The notes under the pieces were generated by a model. That model saw only the letters and a list, made by a program, of their open reading frames with translations, ran no database searches and had not been told where the DNA came from. A stretch of DNA of 64,000 nucleotides from Prochlorococcus sp. AG-355-A09 (GTDB lineage: Bacteria > Cyanobacteriota > Cyanobacteriia > PCC-6307 > Cyanobiaceae), in assembly GCA_003280995.1 (NCBI GenBank), contig QCDG01000003.1, positions 62,001 to 126,000 on the forward strand, given 5' to 3'. The translations under genes and the position numbers were made by a program. Positions 1 through 9,218 of the stretch are shown here, piece by piece. Position 1 is the stretch's first letter; every line of letters starts with the position of its first letter.

Positions 1-405
1 TCTGCTATTCGTAACCTTGAATTCAGATTCAACTGTACCTTCTTTATCTCTTATAGCTTGATTTAAAACTATGGAACCGTTTTCGTCAGATACTGATCTA
101 TGAAAAGTTCCTCTAGGTATTCTTAATATGTATCCGCAAGATTCTAATCTGACTTTATAAAAAGGATAATCCCAGCCAAAATTGACAAGAAAAAATGTTC
201 TTCCCCCGGAGATAGCCAGTAGATTATCTTCTTGATTGTGATGTATGTAAAATTGCCAATTCTTAAATTCTTCATCATTTGGAGGACTAACTGCAGGCCC
301 ACTGTGAATAACTAGATCTCTATAGTTTGATTCGTTAACACTAATATCAAAAAATCTTACATCTTTTGTATCGCGAAATTTTTCATAACTTATCAATTCA
401 AACAT
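1..405 (-). CDS. Cupin-like hypothetical protein, N-terminal part (C-terminus off the left edge)
   Basis: Open frame from ATG (complement of 403-405) to the window edge: MFELISYEKFRDTKDVRFFDISVNESNYRDLVIHSGPAVSPPNDEEF...GYILRIPRGTFHRSVSDENG; cupin-like beta pattern. Confidence 0.6.
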   Translation of the reverse strand, partial: MFELISYEKFRDTKDVRFFDISVNESNYRDLVIHSGPAVSPPNDEEFKNWQFYIHHNQEDNLLAISGGRTFFLVNFGWDYPFYKVRLESCGYILRIPRGTFHRSVSDENGSIVLNQAIRDKEGTVESEFKVTNSR

Positions 406-579
406 TTTCGATTTGTTTGATTTGATAACTGGAATTTCTAAACTTGAGTTCAATTTTCTTCAAAGATTAAACAAATGAAAACAGATATATATATCTAAGA
501 ACGTATCAATTAACACTAAAAAAGAAACATATTATTATTTATGTTTTTTTGTTATTTTAAAAGATTAAAAATTTAGTCT

Positions 580-1437
580 TCATTTAATTTCAAGAGGTTT
601 GATTTCCCAGGATAAAGTATTTTCTAAATTATTTTTTCCTATAAAGTTTCCTGTAATTACAGAGGTTAAATTAGATTTAGAAGAGGATACCAATGTTAAA
701 TATCTATCATCTATTAATCCTTTTCCGCTTGGATCAAAACCTCTCCAACCAGCACCTGGAATATATAATTCAGCCCAAGCGTGTAAATCCAACTCAGAGG
801 GTAAGGGATCTTCAAAATGATAACCACTTACAAACCTACTTGGGATACCTATAGACCTGCAAGCTTCAACCATTAGCATTGCTAAATCTCTGCATGAACC
901 TATACGTTCTCTAAGCGTTCTGCTAGCCGGCCATGCTGGACCAGTATGTCTTTTGGTATATTTAACCCTATCTTGAATAATTTCTATTAGTTGGTATGTA
1001 AATGATAATGCGTTATTAATGCTTCCTGCTAAGGCTTCTTGGGCAAGTTCTACTGCAGACGGATCGTGTTGTCCATTTGGCATCCATCCCTCTAATGCTC
1101 CCTGTAAATCTCTGTTGATAATGCTTCTACAAAAAGGTAATGTTAAATCTCTATTTTTAACTCCATCAATTATGTTTGGATGTTTAATAGTTTCGACTTC
1201 GCTGATTGATTCAATAGTTAAATTATCTGTTAATCCATTGAATCTGATTCTATTAATCTCTTCTCCGCTGGCAGCAAGTAATGGATAAATAATTTCTGGT
1301 TCTGGAGTTATTTTTAATTCAAAATTCTTTAGCTTTTGGAATCCATTTGACCTTGGCTTTATACATAATCTATGCTCGCCTAATTGAACAGGGTCTTCGT
1401 ATTTATATTCAAGTTTGTGAATGTATTTAATTCTCAT
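580..1437 (-). CDS. Transglutaminase-like protease-fold protein
   Basis: GSCRDLAMLMVEACRSIGIPSRFVSGY...DLHAWAELYIPGAGWRGFDPS: Cys-His-Asp transglutaminase core. Confidence 0.88.
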   Translation of the reverse strand: MRIKYIHKLEYKYEDPVQLGEHRLCIKPRSNGFQKLKNFELKITPEPEIIYPLLAASGEEINRIRFNGLTDNLTIESISEVETIKHPNIIDGVKNRDLTLPFCRSIINRDLQGALEGWMPNGQHDPSAVELAQEALAGSINNALSFTYQLIEIIQDRVKYTKRHTGPAWPASRTLRERIGSCRDLAMLMVEACRSIGIPSRFVSGYHFEDPLPSELDLHAWAELYIPGAGWRGFDPSGKGLIDDRYLTLVSSSKSNLTSVITGNFIGKNNLENTLSWEIKPLEIK

Positions 1438-1448
1438 TAATAAACTTA

Positions 1449-2390
1449 TTAATTAATAAAATATTTTTCTTGAATGAGATCATTTAATTTATTTAAATCC
1501 ATTTGCAATGAATCGATTGCCTCATGTAAACCATCATTGATTATATCTTCAATTCTGATATAACTCCACTTTGCTTTAAGCAAACCTCTCATACATTCTA
1601 ATTCTGAAGGATTTTCAGTAGATGGTGAGGTATCTATCGTTTTAAGTGTATTGCTTATCCCATCAAGACAGTATCTTACTGATCTAGGGAAAATTGGATC
1701 AAGTAAAAGAAATCTCGCAACTGAATTAGGCTTTATAGAATTTTGCACTGCTTTCCTAAACATTTGATAAGCTCCAGCTGAACGTAAAAGTGCTATCCAT
1801 TGCAGCTCATCAAGAACTCCTCCAAGTTCATCTAAGCTGGGTAGGAGTAAATAATATTTAACATCTAAAATTCTTGATGTTTTGTCAGCTCTTTCGATTA
1901 ATCTCCCAAGAATGCTAAATCTCCAGGCAAGATCTTTGCTTAGAGTCGCATCTGTAATTCCATAAAAAAGCTGACATTCCCTCCTTATTTCACTTAATTG
2001 TTCTTGTCTAGGTTTATTCCATATTGCCTCTCCTTCTTGCATATTCCAATATAAAATATTAATCTGTTCCCACATTTCTGTGGTCATGACATCTCTGATT
2101 TGCCTTGCATTTTCTCTTGCCATTTGAATGCAAGAAATTATACTATTTGGGTTTAAACGATCTCTTATTAAAAAATTAATAACGTCATCTGGTTTTTTCT
2201 CTGGGAATCTCTTATCAAAAGATTCTCTGTCACTCGAAGCATCAATTAAAGGGAGCCAAGGTTCGGCACTTCCTGGTGGACAATCTAATGACATAGCTTC
2301 GCTTACTTCCACGAAACGAGATATGTTTTCCGCACGTTCTAAATAACGATTGATCCAATAAAGAGATTCTGCTACACGACTTAAAAGCAT
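1449..2390 (-). CDS. Alpha-E domain-containing protein
   Basis: MLLSRVAESLYWINRYLERAENISRFVEV N-terminus typical of alpha-E proteins; lies between ATP-grasp and transglutaminase genes. Confidence 0.87.
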   Translation of the reverse strand: MLLSRVAESLYWINRYLERAENISRFVEVSEAMSLDCPPGSAEPWLPLIDASSDRESFDKRFPEKKPDDVINFLIRDRLNPNSIISCIQMARENARQIRDVMTTEMWEQINILYWNMQEGEAIWNKPRQEQLSEIRRECQLFYGITDATLSKDLAWRFSILGRLIERADKTSRILDVKYYLLLPSLDELGGVLDELQWIALLRSAGAYQMFRKAVQNSIKPNSVARFLLLDPIFPRSVRYCLDGISNTLKTIDTSPSTENPSELECMRGLLKAKWSYIRIEDIINDGLHEAIDSLQMDLNKLNDLIQEKYFIN

Positions 2391-2391
2391 A

Positions 2392-3834
2392 TTATTTACC
2401 TACAACCCATGTATCTTTGCATCCTCCACCTTGAGAAGAATTAACGACTAATGATCCTTTTTTTAATGCTACTCTCGTAAGCCCGCCTGGGCTAACCCAT
2501 GAATCTTTTCCTCTTAAGATATATGGTCTTAGATCAACATGACATGGATATAGTTCTCCATCACATAACGATGGCACAGTAGATAATTCTAATGTTGGTT
2601 GTGCTATGAAATTTCTAGGATTATTTTTAATTTTATTAGCGAATTCCTCTATCTCACTTGTTGTTGAGTGAGGGCCAATTAACATTCCATAACCACCAGC
2701 TTCTGCGACAGACTTAACAACAAGTTTTGATAAATTTTCTAGAACATATTCTCGATCCTTTTGATAATGACAAATATAAGTTTCTACATTTTTAATAATA
2801 ATTTCTTCATCAAGATAATATTTAATCATTTTTGGAACAAAAGAATAAATCATTTTGTCATCTGCTATTCCAGTCCCAGGTGCATTTGCTAAAGCAACAT
2901 GACCTGCCTTAAAAACATCAAGTAATCCGCTAACACCAAGGCAGGAATCTTTTCTGAAATTAAGTGGATCTAAGAAATCATCATCAATTCGTCTGTAAAT
3001 GACATCTACTCTTTTTAATCCAGAGGTAGTTTTTAAATATACATAATCATCATTACAAACTAAGTCATGACCCTGAACTAGTTGTATGCCCATTTCTTGA
3101 GCTAAATAACTATGTTCAAAATAAGCACTATTAAAAATCCCTGGAGTTAGTAGAACTATCTTGGGAGTGTCAGTCCAAACGGCTAGTTCTTGAAGAGTTT
3201 TTAAAAGATATGATGGATATTCATCAATTGGTTTAACTATTCTTCCTGAGAAAAGATTAGGGAAAATATTCTTCATGACTAATCTATTTTCTAAAAAATA
3301 AGCAACACCAGAAGGGCACCTTAAATTATCTTCTAAAACATGCCAATCTCCTTTTCTATCTCTTATTAAATCAAGTCCTGAAATTTGACACCATTTATTT
3401 AGTGGAGGTTTGAAACCTATCATCTGAGGTCTCCAACCTTCTGAACTCTCTATTAATTCTCTTGGAATTATTCCATCATTAATTATTTTTTGAGAATTAT
3501 AAATATCATCAAGGAATAAATCAATTGCCTCAAGCCTTTGTTTTAGTCCTTTTTCTAAAGTTACCCAATCATCTTTACTAATTATTCTAGGAAGTGGATC
3601 AAAAGGTAATATTCTCTCAGTACCTTTTAAACCAGTATCATTTAATCTAAAAGTTGCACCATGTCTTAGTAATAATTTTTTTGCTGCAGAATGATTCCTG
3701 TTTAATTCCTCAAGTCCCATATTATCTAGGGATGAAAGAAGTGGAATCAATATTTCTCTAGCAGAGTTAACATTATCCTTGAAGTATTCATCAAAACTAT
3801 TTTTAGGCTGGTAACTTGAAAACATATATTTCAT
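2392..3834 (-). CDS. Circularly permuted ATP-grasp family protein
   Basis: LLRHGATFRLN, GFKPPLNKWCQISGLDLIRDRKGDWHVLEDNLRCPSG, VVKSVAEAGGYGMLIGP motifs of the family. Confidence 0.9.
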   Translation of the reverse strand: MKYMFSSYQPKNSFDEYFKDNVNSAREILIPLLSSLDNMGLEELNRNHSAAKKLLLRHGATFRLNDTGLKGTERILPFDPLPRIISKDDWVTLEKGLKQRLEAIDLFLDDIYNSQKIINDGIIPRELIESSEGWRPQMIGFKPPLNKWCQISGLDLIRDRKGDWHVLEDNLRCPSGVAYFLENRLVMKNIFPNLFSGRIVKPIDEYPSYLLKTLQELAVWTDTPKIVLLTPGIFNSAYFEHSYLAQEMGIQLVQGHDLVCNDDYVYLKTTSGLKRVDVIYRRIDDDFLDPLNFRKDSCLGVSGLLDVFKAGHVALANAPGTGIADDKMIYSFVPKMIKYYLDEEIIIKNVETYICHYQKDREYVLENLSKLVVKSVAEAGGYGMLIGPHSTTSEIEEFANKIKNNPRNFIAQPTLELSTVPSLCDGELYPCHVDLRPYILRGKDSWVSPGGLTRVALKKGSLVVNSSQGGGCKDTWVVGK

Positions 3835-3961
3835 CGTTTAGTAACTTTTACTTTAGCTTTATATCTTTATTCGTATTTATGGCTACCAAAAATAATATCT
3901 CTTGACTCGATATATATCATTATTTTGATCATTGAAGTATATTTCTTAAAAATCTAAAAGC

Positions 3962-4198
3962 ATGAGTTCTAGTAATTGGCAATTTGTTTTTTTTAGATAT
4001 TTCGCAAGCTTTCTTTTTATCCTCTCTCATAGTTTGCTGGTTCTTGATCATCTACCAGTAGGGGCGGCACTTCACGGACTTGGGGAAGTTTTTATTGCAC
4101 CTTGGGCTTTTAGGGAAAGAGCATGGGATCTTGTTGTTATTGCAGTTTTATTTTTCTTCTTCGATATCTGGGGACTTATAAACACTCCTTGGAATTAA
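3962..4198 (+). CDS. Conserved small membrane protein
   Basis: 78 aa, hydrophobic; looks like a conserved cyanobacterial hypothetical. Confidence 0.65.
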   Translation: MSSSNWQFVFFRYFASFLFILSHSLLVLDHLPVGAALHGLGEVFIAPWAFRERAWDLVVIAVLFFFFDIWGLINTPWN

Positions 4199-4242
4199 CT
4201 GATATTATTTATTTATTAATTATTGGAAAATCATAATAAAAA

Positions 4243-4464
4243 ATGATTTCATATTTTAATCAAATTTATAAAATAATTTTTCTTTTATTACTTACGAATA
4301 GTTCCAGTTTATATGCACATAATTTATTTAATGGTGGTTGCAAAGAACATTGCGGCCAAAAAGTTAAAGTAATAAGTAATAAAAACAAATTAAAAAATAT
4401 TGATGATCGAATAAATATTGAGAGTAAAAATTCTTGTTTAAATAAATCACTATGTAGGGGTTAA
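4243..4464 (+). CDS. Small secreted Cys-containing hypothetical protein
   Basis: N-terminal signal-like segment followed by NGGCKEHCGQ. Confidence 0.5.
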   Translation: MISYFNQIYKIIFLLLLTNSSSLYAHNLFNGGCKEHCGQKVKVISNKNKLKNIDDRINIESKNSCLNKSLCRG

Positions 4465-4488
4465 CCTCTCTTGATTTTTTAAATTGTT

Positions 4489-4764
4489 TTATGAAAGTTT
4501 TTCTTTGATAATTATCATTAAAGTACTATTTGCTTGATAATTTTTATTAGGAGGATTTATTTGATTTTTAATTAAAAAAATAAAAGTATATATTAACGGT
4601 AGAAGTAATGATGATGCGGCAACTAAAGCAATTATCTGGTTCAACCTAATAAATGGTTTTTTTATAAGATCCTCTCCACACAAGCCACAAATTAAAGTAC
4701 CACTAGACGATTGTTTTTGAAATTGATATTTAGGATTGCAATATGGGCAATAATATTGAACCAT
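4489..4764 (-). CDS. Zinc-ribbon membrane protein
   Basis: CPYCNP...CGLCGEDL zinc ribbon plus one TM helix. Confidence 0.65.
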   Translation of the reverse strand: MVQYYCPYCNPKYQFQKQSSSGTLICGLCGEDLIKKPFIRLNQIIALVAASSLLLPLIYTFIFLIKNQINPPNKNYQANSTLMIIIKEKLS

Positions 4765-4826
4765 TTTAAAATTTTATTACTTTAATCATTATCTATAAAA
4801 TTAAAAGAAAGTCATCTTATTAAAAA

Positions 4827-4855
4827 AAGAGGGCTTAAATAAGCCCTCTTTTATC
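4827..4855. terminator. Bidirectional intrinsic terminator
   Basis: Near-perfect palindrome AAAAGAGGGCTTAAATAAGCCCTCTTTT. Confidence 0.8.
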
Positions 4856-5323
4856 TCTTACTTATATTTTTTACTGAAGTTAAAAACGCACCTAAATCAT
4901 GGATCCTTGTTGCTAACTTCTATTAAGCTAATGCTCACCAAAATTAACTAATTGTCTTTAACTGGGGCAAAAACTCTAGAATTAAGCTTGTTTCTTAAAG
5001 GGCACCTAAACGATGCAGAAGAAGGAAGCTTAGACATTAATAAAAAATAATTGGAGCAGTTAATTAAATTAGTTCGGTTTATTCCGAAATTTCAGGCAGG
5101 CTATCGATCATTTTGAAAGACCTCCTAGAACTCAACAATATAAAATTAGGAAAATATTTCTCTAAAGACAATCCGTTTTTATACGCATTGCTTTTTAATT
5201 AAAAATGTCCGAGAGTAGTAATCAATCGTACTAATTTTTTTGAGATATTTTTAGTAAGTTTTGCTTATTTCTTTTGATATTTAATTCGTCTATCTTAATT
5301 TTAAATAATTGAGGAAATCTTTT

Positions 5324-5479
5324 ATGAATCATTCGAAAGAAGTTAGCAAAACTGATAAATCAAATCCCATAGACGAATATTTTCAATGTCTCTCATATTG
5401 CGATATTCACCCAAAAGGTATAGATAATGACTGTGAGGTCATTTGTATGGAAAGACATTTAAAAGCTAACTATTGGTAA
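5324..5479 (+). CDS. Small hypothetical protein (51 aa)
   Basis: MNHSKEVSKTDKSNPIDEYFQCLSYCDIHPKGIDNDCEVICMERHLKANYW*, GAGG ribosome-binding site just upstream; missing from the supplied ORF track. Confidence 0.65.
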   Translation: MNHSKEVSKTDKSNPIDEYFQCLSYCDIHPKGIDNDCEVICMERHLKANYW

Positions 5480-5497
5480 TTAATAAATTTCTACTTT

Positions 5498-6571
5498 TTA
5501 CTTAAATCCCTTTGAAAAAAGGTTAGTACGAACTTTAAATTTCCATACATTAACAACACCTTTTGCATTAACTGCTGCAAGTGCACAATCATCAGGTCTC
5601 CAGGATATTGCCCCTACTAAATCTCCTGCGAATGCAGCCCCAACTGGGTCTCCATTACCGTCTTTTTTTAGAAAACTTGCGACAACAGAACCATCTCTAG
5701 ATCCTGAGGCTACAAGCATACCTTTATTTGAAAAAGCTAGGCTCGAAATGGGTTCTGTATGGTGACATAGCTCTCCTGGCATAGTCCCTTCTGGACCATT
5801 TCCTATAAAGCTCCAAACTGTAATTCTTTCACTGCCACTAGTCGCTAATAATTTTCCGCTGTCATCAAAAGAAAGATGACTTGGTTTGCCAGGGTATCCT
5901 GTCATTTCAGCATCCATTCCTGTTGATCTTCTCCAGAAATGAACTGAATTGTCTTGACTCCCGCAGGCAACTATATCTCCATCAGGACTTAATTCCATTG
6001 ATACCAATGATCCTTGCCACTCAAGTTTTTGATTCGTTTTATTATTAACTATGTCAAAGAATGTCACTCTTCCATAGCAAGCAGTAGCGAGCTCATTTTT
6101 ATTTGACCACGTTATTGCACTTACAGTGCTTGGATGGTCTTCTGAGATCCATTTCTCTTCACCAACTTCATTAAAAACATATACCTTTTTTGAGGAAGCT
6201 ATGGCTAGAAATAAACCGTCATTAGACCACTTAAGGTGTTCTACCCAACCCTTGCCAAGATCAAGAGTTTTAATTACTTTACCTTCGTCACAATTAAAAA
6301 TTTGAACATTTCCATCCTGACCTGATGTTGCAAAAATTTCACCCTCTGGATGAATGGCCATTGCAAGTAAACCACCAGAGTGTGTATTTTCTTTTTTCCA
6401 AATAATTTTTCCAGTATCTCCTTCGAATGCAAAAAGACCTCCTGCTACGTCGCCAACAATAAATTGTTTTCCTTTAAGAGCCCAGCCACATGCTATGGCG
6501 TAATCGTTAACTTTAGCAGTCCATCCTTCATGGAACATGCCTCTTGGGCTAAATGGTTCTATATCAGGCAT
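5498..6571 (-). CDS. WD40 repeat protein
   Basis: Multiple WD-like repeats (MAIHPEGEIFATSGQDGNVQIF, LAFSNKGMLVASGSRDGSV); overlaps the end of the COG0523 gene by 13 nt. Confidence 0.88.
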   Translation of the reverse strand: MPDIEPFSPRGMFHEGWTAKVNDYAIACGWALKGKQFIVGDVAGGLFAFEGDTGKIIWKKENTHSGGLLAMAIHPEGEIFATSGQDGNVQIFNCDEGKVIKTLDLGKGWVEHLKWSNDGLFLAIASSKKVYVFNEVGEEKWISEDHPSTVSAITWSNKNELATACYGRVTFFDIVNNKTNQKLEWQGSLVSMELSPDGDIVACGSQDNSVHFWRRSTGMDAEMTGYPGKPSHLSFDDSGKLLATSGSERITVWSFIGNGPEGTMPGELCHHTEPISSLAFSNKGMLVASGSRDGSVVASFLKKDGNGDPVGAAFAGDLVGAISWRPDDCALAAVNAKGVVNVWKFKVRTNLFSKGFK

Positions 6572-7908
6572 TTATCAAAGCCTTCTTGCATCTCTTTCTC
6601 ATTTAAATTTCTACCGATAAAAACAAGTTGATTTCTACGAGGTTCGTTACCCCATTCTTTATCAGGTTGTGCAGTAAATAACATGTGAACTCCCTGGAAA
6701 ACTATTCTCCTTGGGTTACCTGAGTAACTTATGAAACCTTTAGTTCTGAATATATCCACTCCTTTTTCTGATAGAAGTCTTCCCATCCAAGTATTTAGTT
6801 TTTCTGGGTCAACATCTCCAAAACGCTCTATAGCAATTGAGCTTACTTCATCATCATGTTCGTGCTCTGCTTGCCAGAATCTTTCAGTATTAAATGGAAT
6901 CTCTTTATTTTCGTAACTTTTAATGACTTTCATATTGAATTCTTCAGCGGTGTGCTGTGTAAACAAACCTATTTTTGTTGGTTTTTCTATGTTCAGGATG
7001 AAGGATTTATTTCCTTTATCCTCTAATTTGAGATTTATATGTTCTCCATATGGAATGGTATTTCCAGGATCTAAACTATTAGCTTTTTCTGCATAAAGTC
7101 TCACGGAGGATTCAGCACCATCTTTAAGTTCCTCTTCACTCTCTCCTTGGTTAGCGAGGGCTACTAAGGACATTTCTGGATCGGGTCCTTCTTCAAGCAT
7201 TAATTCATATTTACCTGCATCAAGATCGTAAACACCTGTCCATTCAAAAGGATATTCTGGTTCAAGGAATGTTGGCCTGCGTTTAAGGATCTGATCAAGA
7301 TCAAATGCACTTAGATTTAAGACTGTTTCAATTGGTACTTTGGCATTCTCAGCTCTAATAATTCGGGTCATTCGGTTCATATCTCTCAATCTCGATTCAA
7401 GAGTATCTAGTGCATCATCAGAGACTAAATCAGTTTTATTAAGGACAAGAACATCTGCAAATGCCACTTGTTCTGAACTTTCATCACTCCTGCCTAACTG
7501 TTGATCAATGTGGGCAGCATCAACTAAAGTCACAATTCCATCAAGAGTAAATTCAGAACTAATCTCTTCATCCATGAAAAATGTCTGAGCAACTGGGCCT
7601 GGATCTGCTAATCCTGTTGTTTCTACTAAAACATAGTCAAACTTATCTCTTCTTTTCATAAGGTTGCCAAGGACTCTTATTAAATCGCCGCGAACAGTAC
7701 AACAAATACACCCGTTTGACATCTCAAATACTTCTTCATCGGCATTAATTACGAGCCCTTGATCTATACCCACTTCACCGTATTCATTTTCAATTACTGC
7801 TATTCTTTTCCCGTGCTCTTCACTCAATATTCTATTAAGCAAAGTAGTCTTCCCTGATCCTAAGAATCCAGTAAGTATGGTTACAGGAACCTTTTCCTTA
7901 ATACTCAT
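6559..7908 (-). CDS. CobW/COG0523 family GTPase, probable zinc metallochaperone
   Basis: GFLGSGKTTLLN Walker A, GCICC metal motif, NKTD; adjacent to znuA. Confidence 0.92.
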   Translation of the reverse strand: MSIKEKVPVTILTGFLGSGKTTLLNRILSEEHGKRIAVIENEYGEVGIDQGLVINADEEVFEMSNGCICCTVRGDLIRVLGNLMKRRDKFDYVLVETTGLADPGPVAQTFFMDEEISSEFTLDGIVTLVDAAHIDQQLGRSDESSEQVAFADVLVLNKTDLVSDDALDTLESRLRDMNRMTRIIRAENAKVPIETVLNLSAFDLDQILKRRPTFLEPEYPFEWTGVYDLDAGKYELMLEEGPDPEMSLVALANQGESEEELKDGAESSVRLYAEKANSLDPGNTIPYGEHINLKLEDKGNKSFILNIEKPTKIGLFTQHTAEEFNMKVIKSYENKEIPFNTERFWQAEHEHDDEVSSIAIERFGDVDPEKLNTWMGRLLSEKGVDIFRTKGFISYSGNPRRIVFQGVHMLFTAQPDKEWGNEPRRNQLVFIGRNLNEKEMQEGFDKCLI

Positions 7909-7992
7909 TTCTCTCTGTTTTTAAAATGTAATGCTAACCATCAATATAATAATCAAAAAATCGAAATGAAAACCATTTTTATCTATAAAATT

Positions 7993-9090
7993 TTATTGAT
8001 TAAGTGATCCCCAGTTACTTGCTAAATCAAAACCTGTTGTCTCATCACATGAGCCACCAAGCTCATTGACGATAGTGCATGTGTTATGAACTGCCACAGT
8101 GATAGTGTTTCCTTCCATCATTAGTCCATCGACAAAAATTTGATTAGAAGAGAGTGGGATAGAACTTTGCTTGCTTAAGTTATTGACTAATTTTGAAGCA
8201 GGCTCTTGCTCCTTAAATATAACTTTGACATTTTCTTCCTTTAACTCATTTAAAACTTTTGATATGTTCTGAGGCCTCAGGCTAGATGAATGACCTAAGA
8301 AATCTAATAAACTTATTGTTTCAAAACCAAATGCATCGCCATAGTAATCCATAGCTTTGTGTTTTGAGACAATTACACGATTTGAAGAAGGGATAGTAGA
8401 TACTTGTTTAACAATCCATTTATCAAGATCTTCTAGTGTTTTGTCAAAAGTTTTGAATCTATTAGAGATAGCTTTGCGTAGTTTTCTTTCAGGCACATCT
8501 TTTTTAAGACTTTTTGATACGACTTTACCCATCTTGATGATGTTATGAGGATCATGCCAGACATGTGGATCCACGCCTCCGTGATCATGATGGTCGTGGT
8601 CATCATGGTCATCATGTTTCTTTGCTGAGTGTCCATGATCCTCGTGGTCATCATGGTCGTCATGTTTCTTTGCTGAGTGTCCATGATCGTCGTGGTCATC
8701 ATGGTCACTATGATCGTCAATATCAATTGCGCTTACGCCTAAAACAACAGTGCTATTTCTCTTCACCCAATTCCTCATTGCGGGTGTCATTTCTGTCCCT
8801 AAAGTAAAAACTTTATCTGCCTTTTTTAAAAATCTTGCCTGTTTTGGAGAGATTTTTAAATCATGAACATCTTGTTTTCTATCTACTAGACATATAACTT
8901 CATCGGAAGGGAGTGCTATAGATTTAACGATATCGCAGGTAAGAGGCTCAACTGCTACATAGTTTTTACTTGCAGCAAAGGCACCGTTTGTATTTATTGA
9001 GAATAATGCCGCACTAGCGATAAGTGAATTTCGGATAGATACTTTTTTATGAGATATATAGCTTAAAAAAATTCTCTTAAAAATTGACAT
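7993..9090 (-). CDS. znuA: Zinc ABC transporter substrate-binding protein
   Basis: Signal peptide, long His/Asp-rich loop, VDPHVWHDPHNI; next to znuC/znuB/zur. Confidence 0.93.
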   Translation of the reverse strand: MSIFKRIFLSYISHKKVSIRNSLIASAALFSINTNGAFAASKNYVAVEPLTCDIVKSIALPSDEVICLVDRKQDVHDLKISPKQARFLKKADKVFTLGTEMTPAMRNWVKRNSTVVLGVSAIDIDDHSDHDDHDDHGHSAKKHDDHDDHEDHGHSAKKHDDHDDHDHHDHGGVDPHVWHDPHNIIKMGKVVSKSLKKDVPERKLRKAISNRFKTFDKTLEDLDKWIVKQVSTIPSSNRVIVSKHKAMDYYGDAFGFETISLLDFLGHSSSLRPQNISKVLNELKEENVKVIFKEQEPASKLVNNLSKQSSIPLSSNQIFVDGLMMEGNTITVAVHNTCTIVNELGGSCDETTGFDLASNWGSLNQ

Positions 9091-9114
9091 AAAAAAATGA
9101 TAGATATTTTAAAA

Positions 9115-9129
9115 TGATAATCATTTTCA
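9115..9129. promoter_or_regulatory. Putative Zur box in the znuA/znuC divergent promoter
   Basis: TGATAATCATTTTCA, 7-1-7 imperfect inverted repeat close to the TGATAATnATTATCA-type consensus. Confidence 0.75.
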
Positions 9130-9218
9130 TTTTTATATGCAAGTTTAGGTATAAAATGTTTTTAAAGTAAATTATTTTCCATAATTAAAATATTATGGGG
9201 TTGTAAGTTCAAGCATTA

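Noticed and set aside
599-820. ORF-track + strand ORFs inside the transglutaminase gene (also 1019-1288, 2128-2346, 6380-6631, 6731-6916)
   Set aside because: Antisense to well-supported genes with clear domains; no recognisable product.
8433-8807. Overlapping ORFs (8433-8726 -, 8565-8807 +) across the znuA His-rich region
   Set aside because: Low-complexity shadow frames produced by the GATCAT-type repeat encoding the His/Asp loop.
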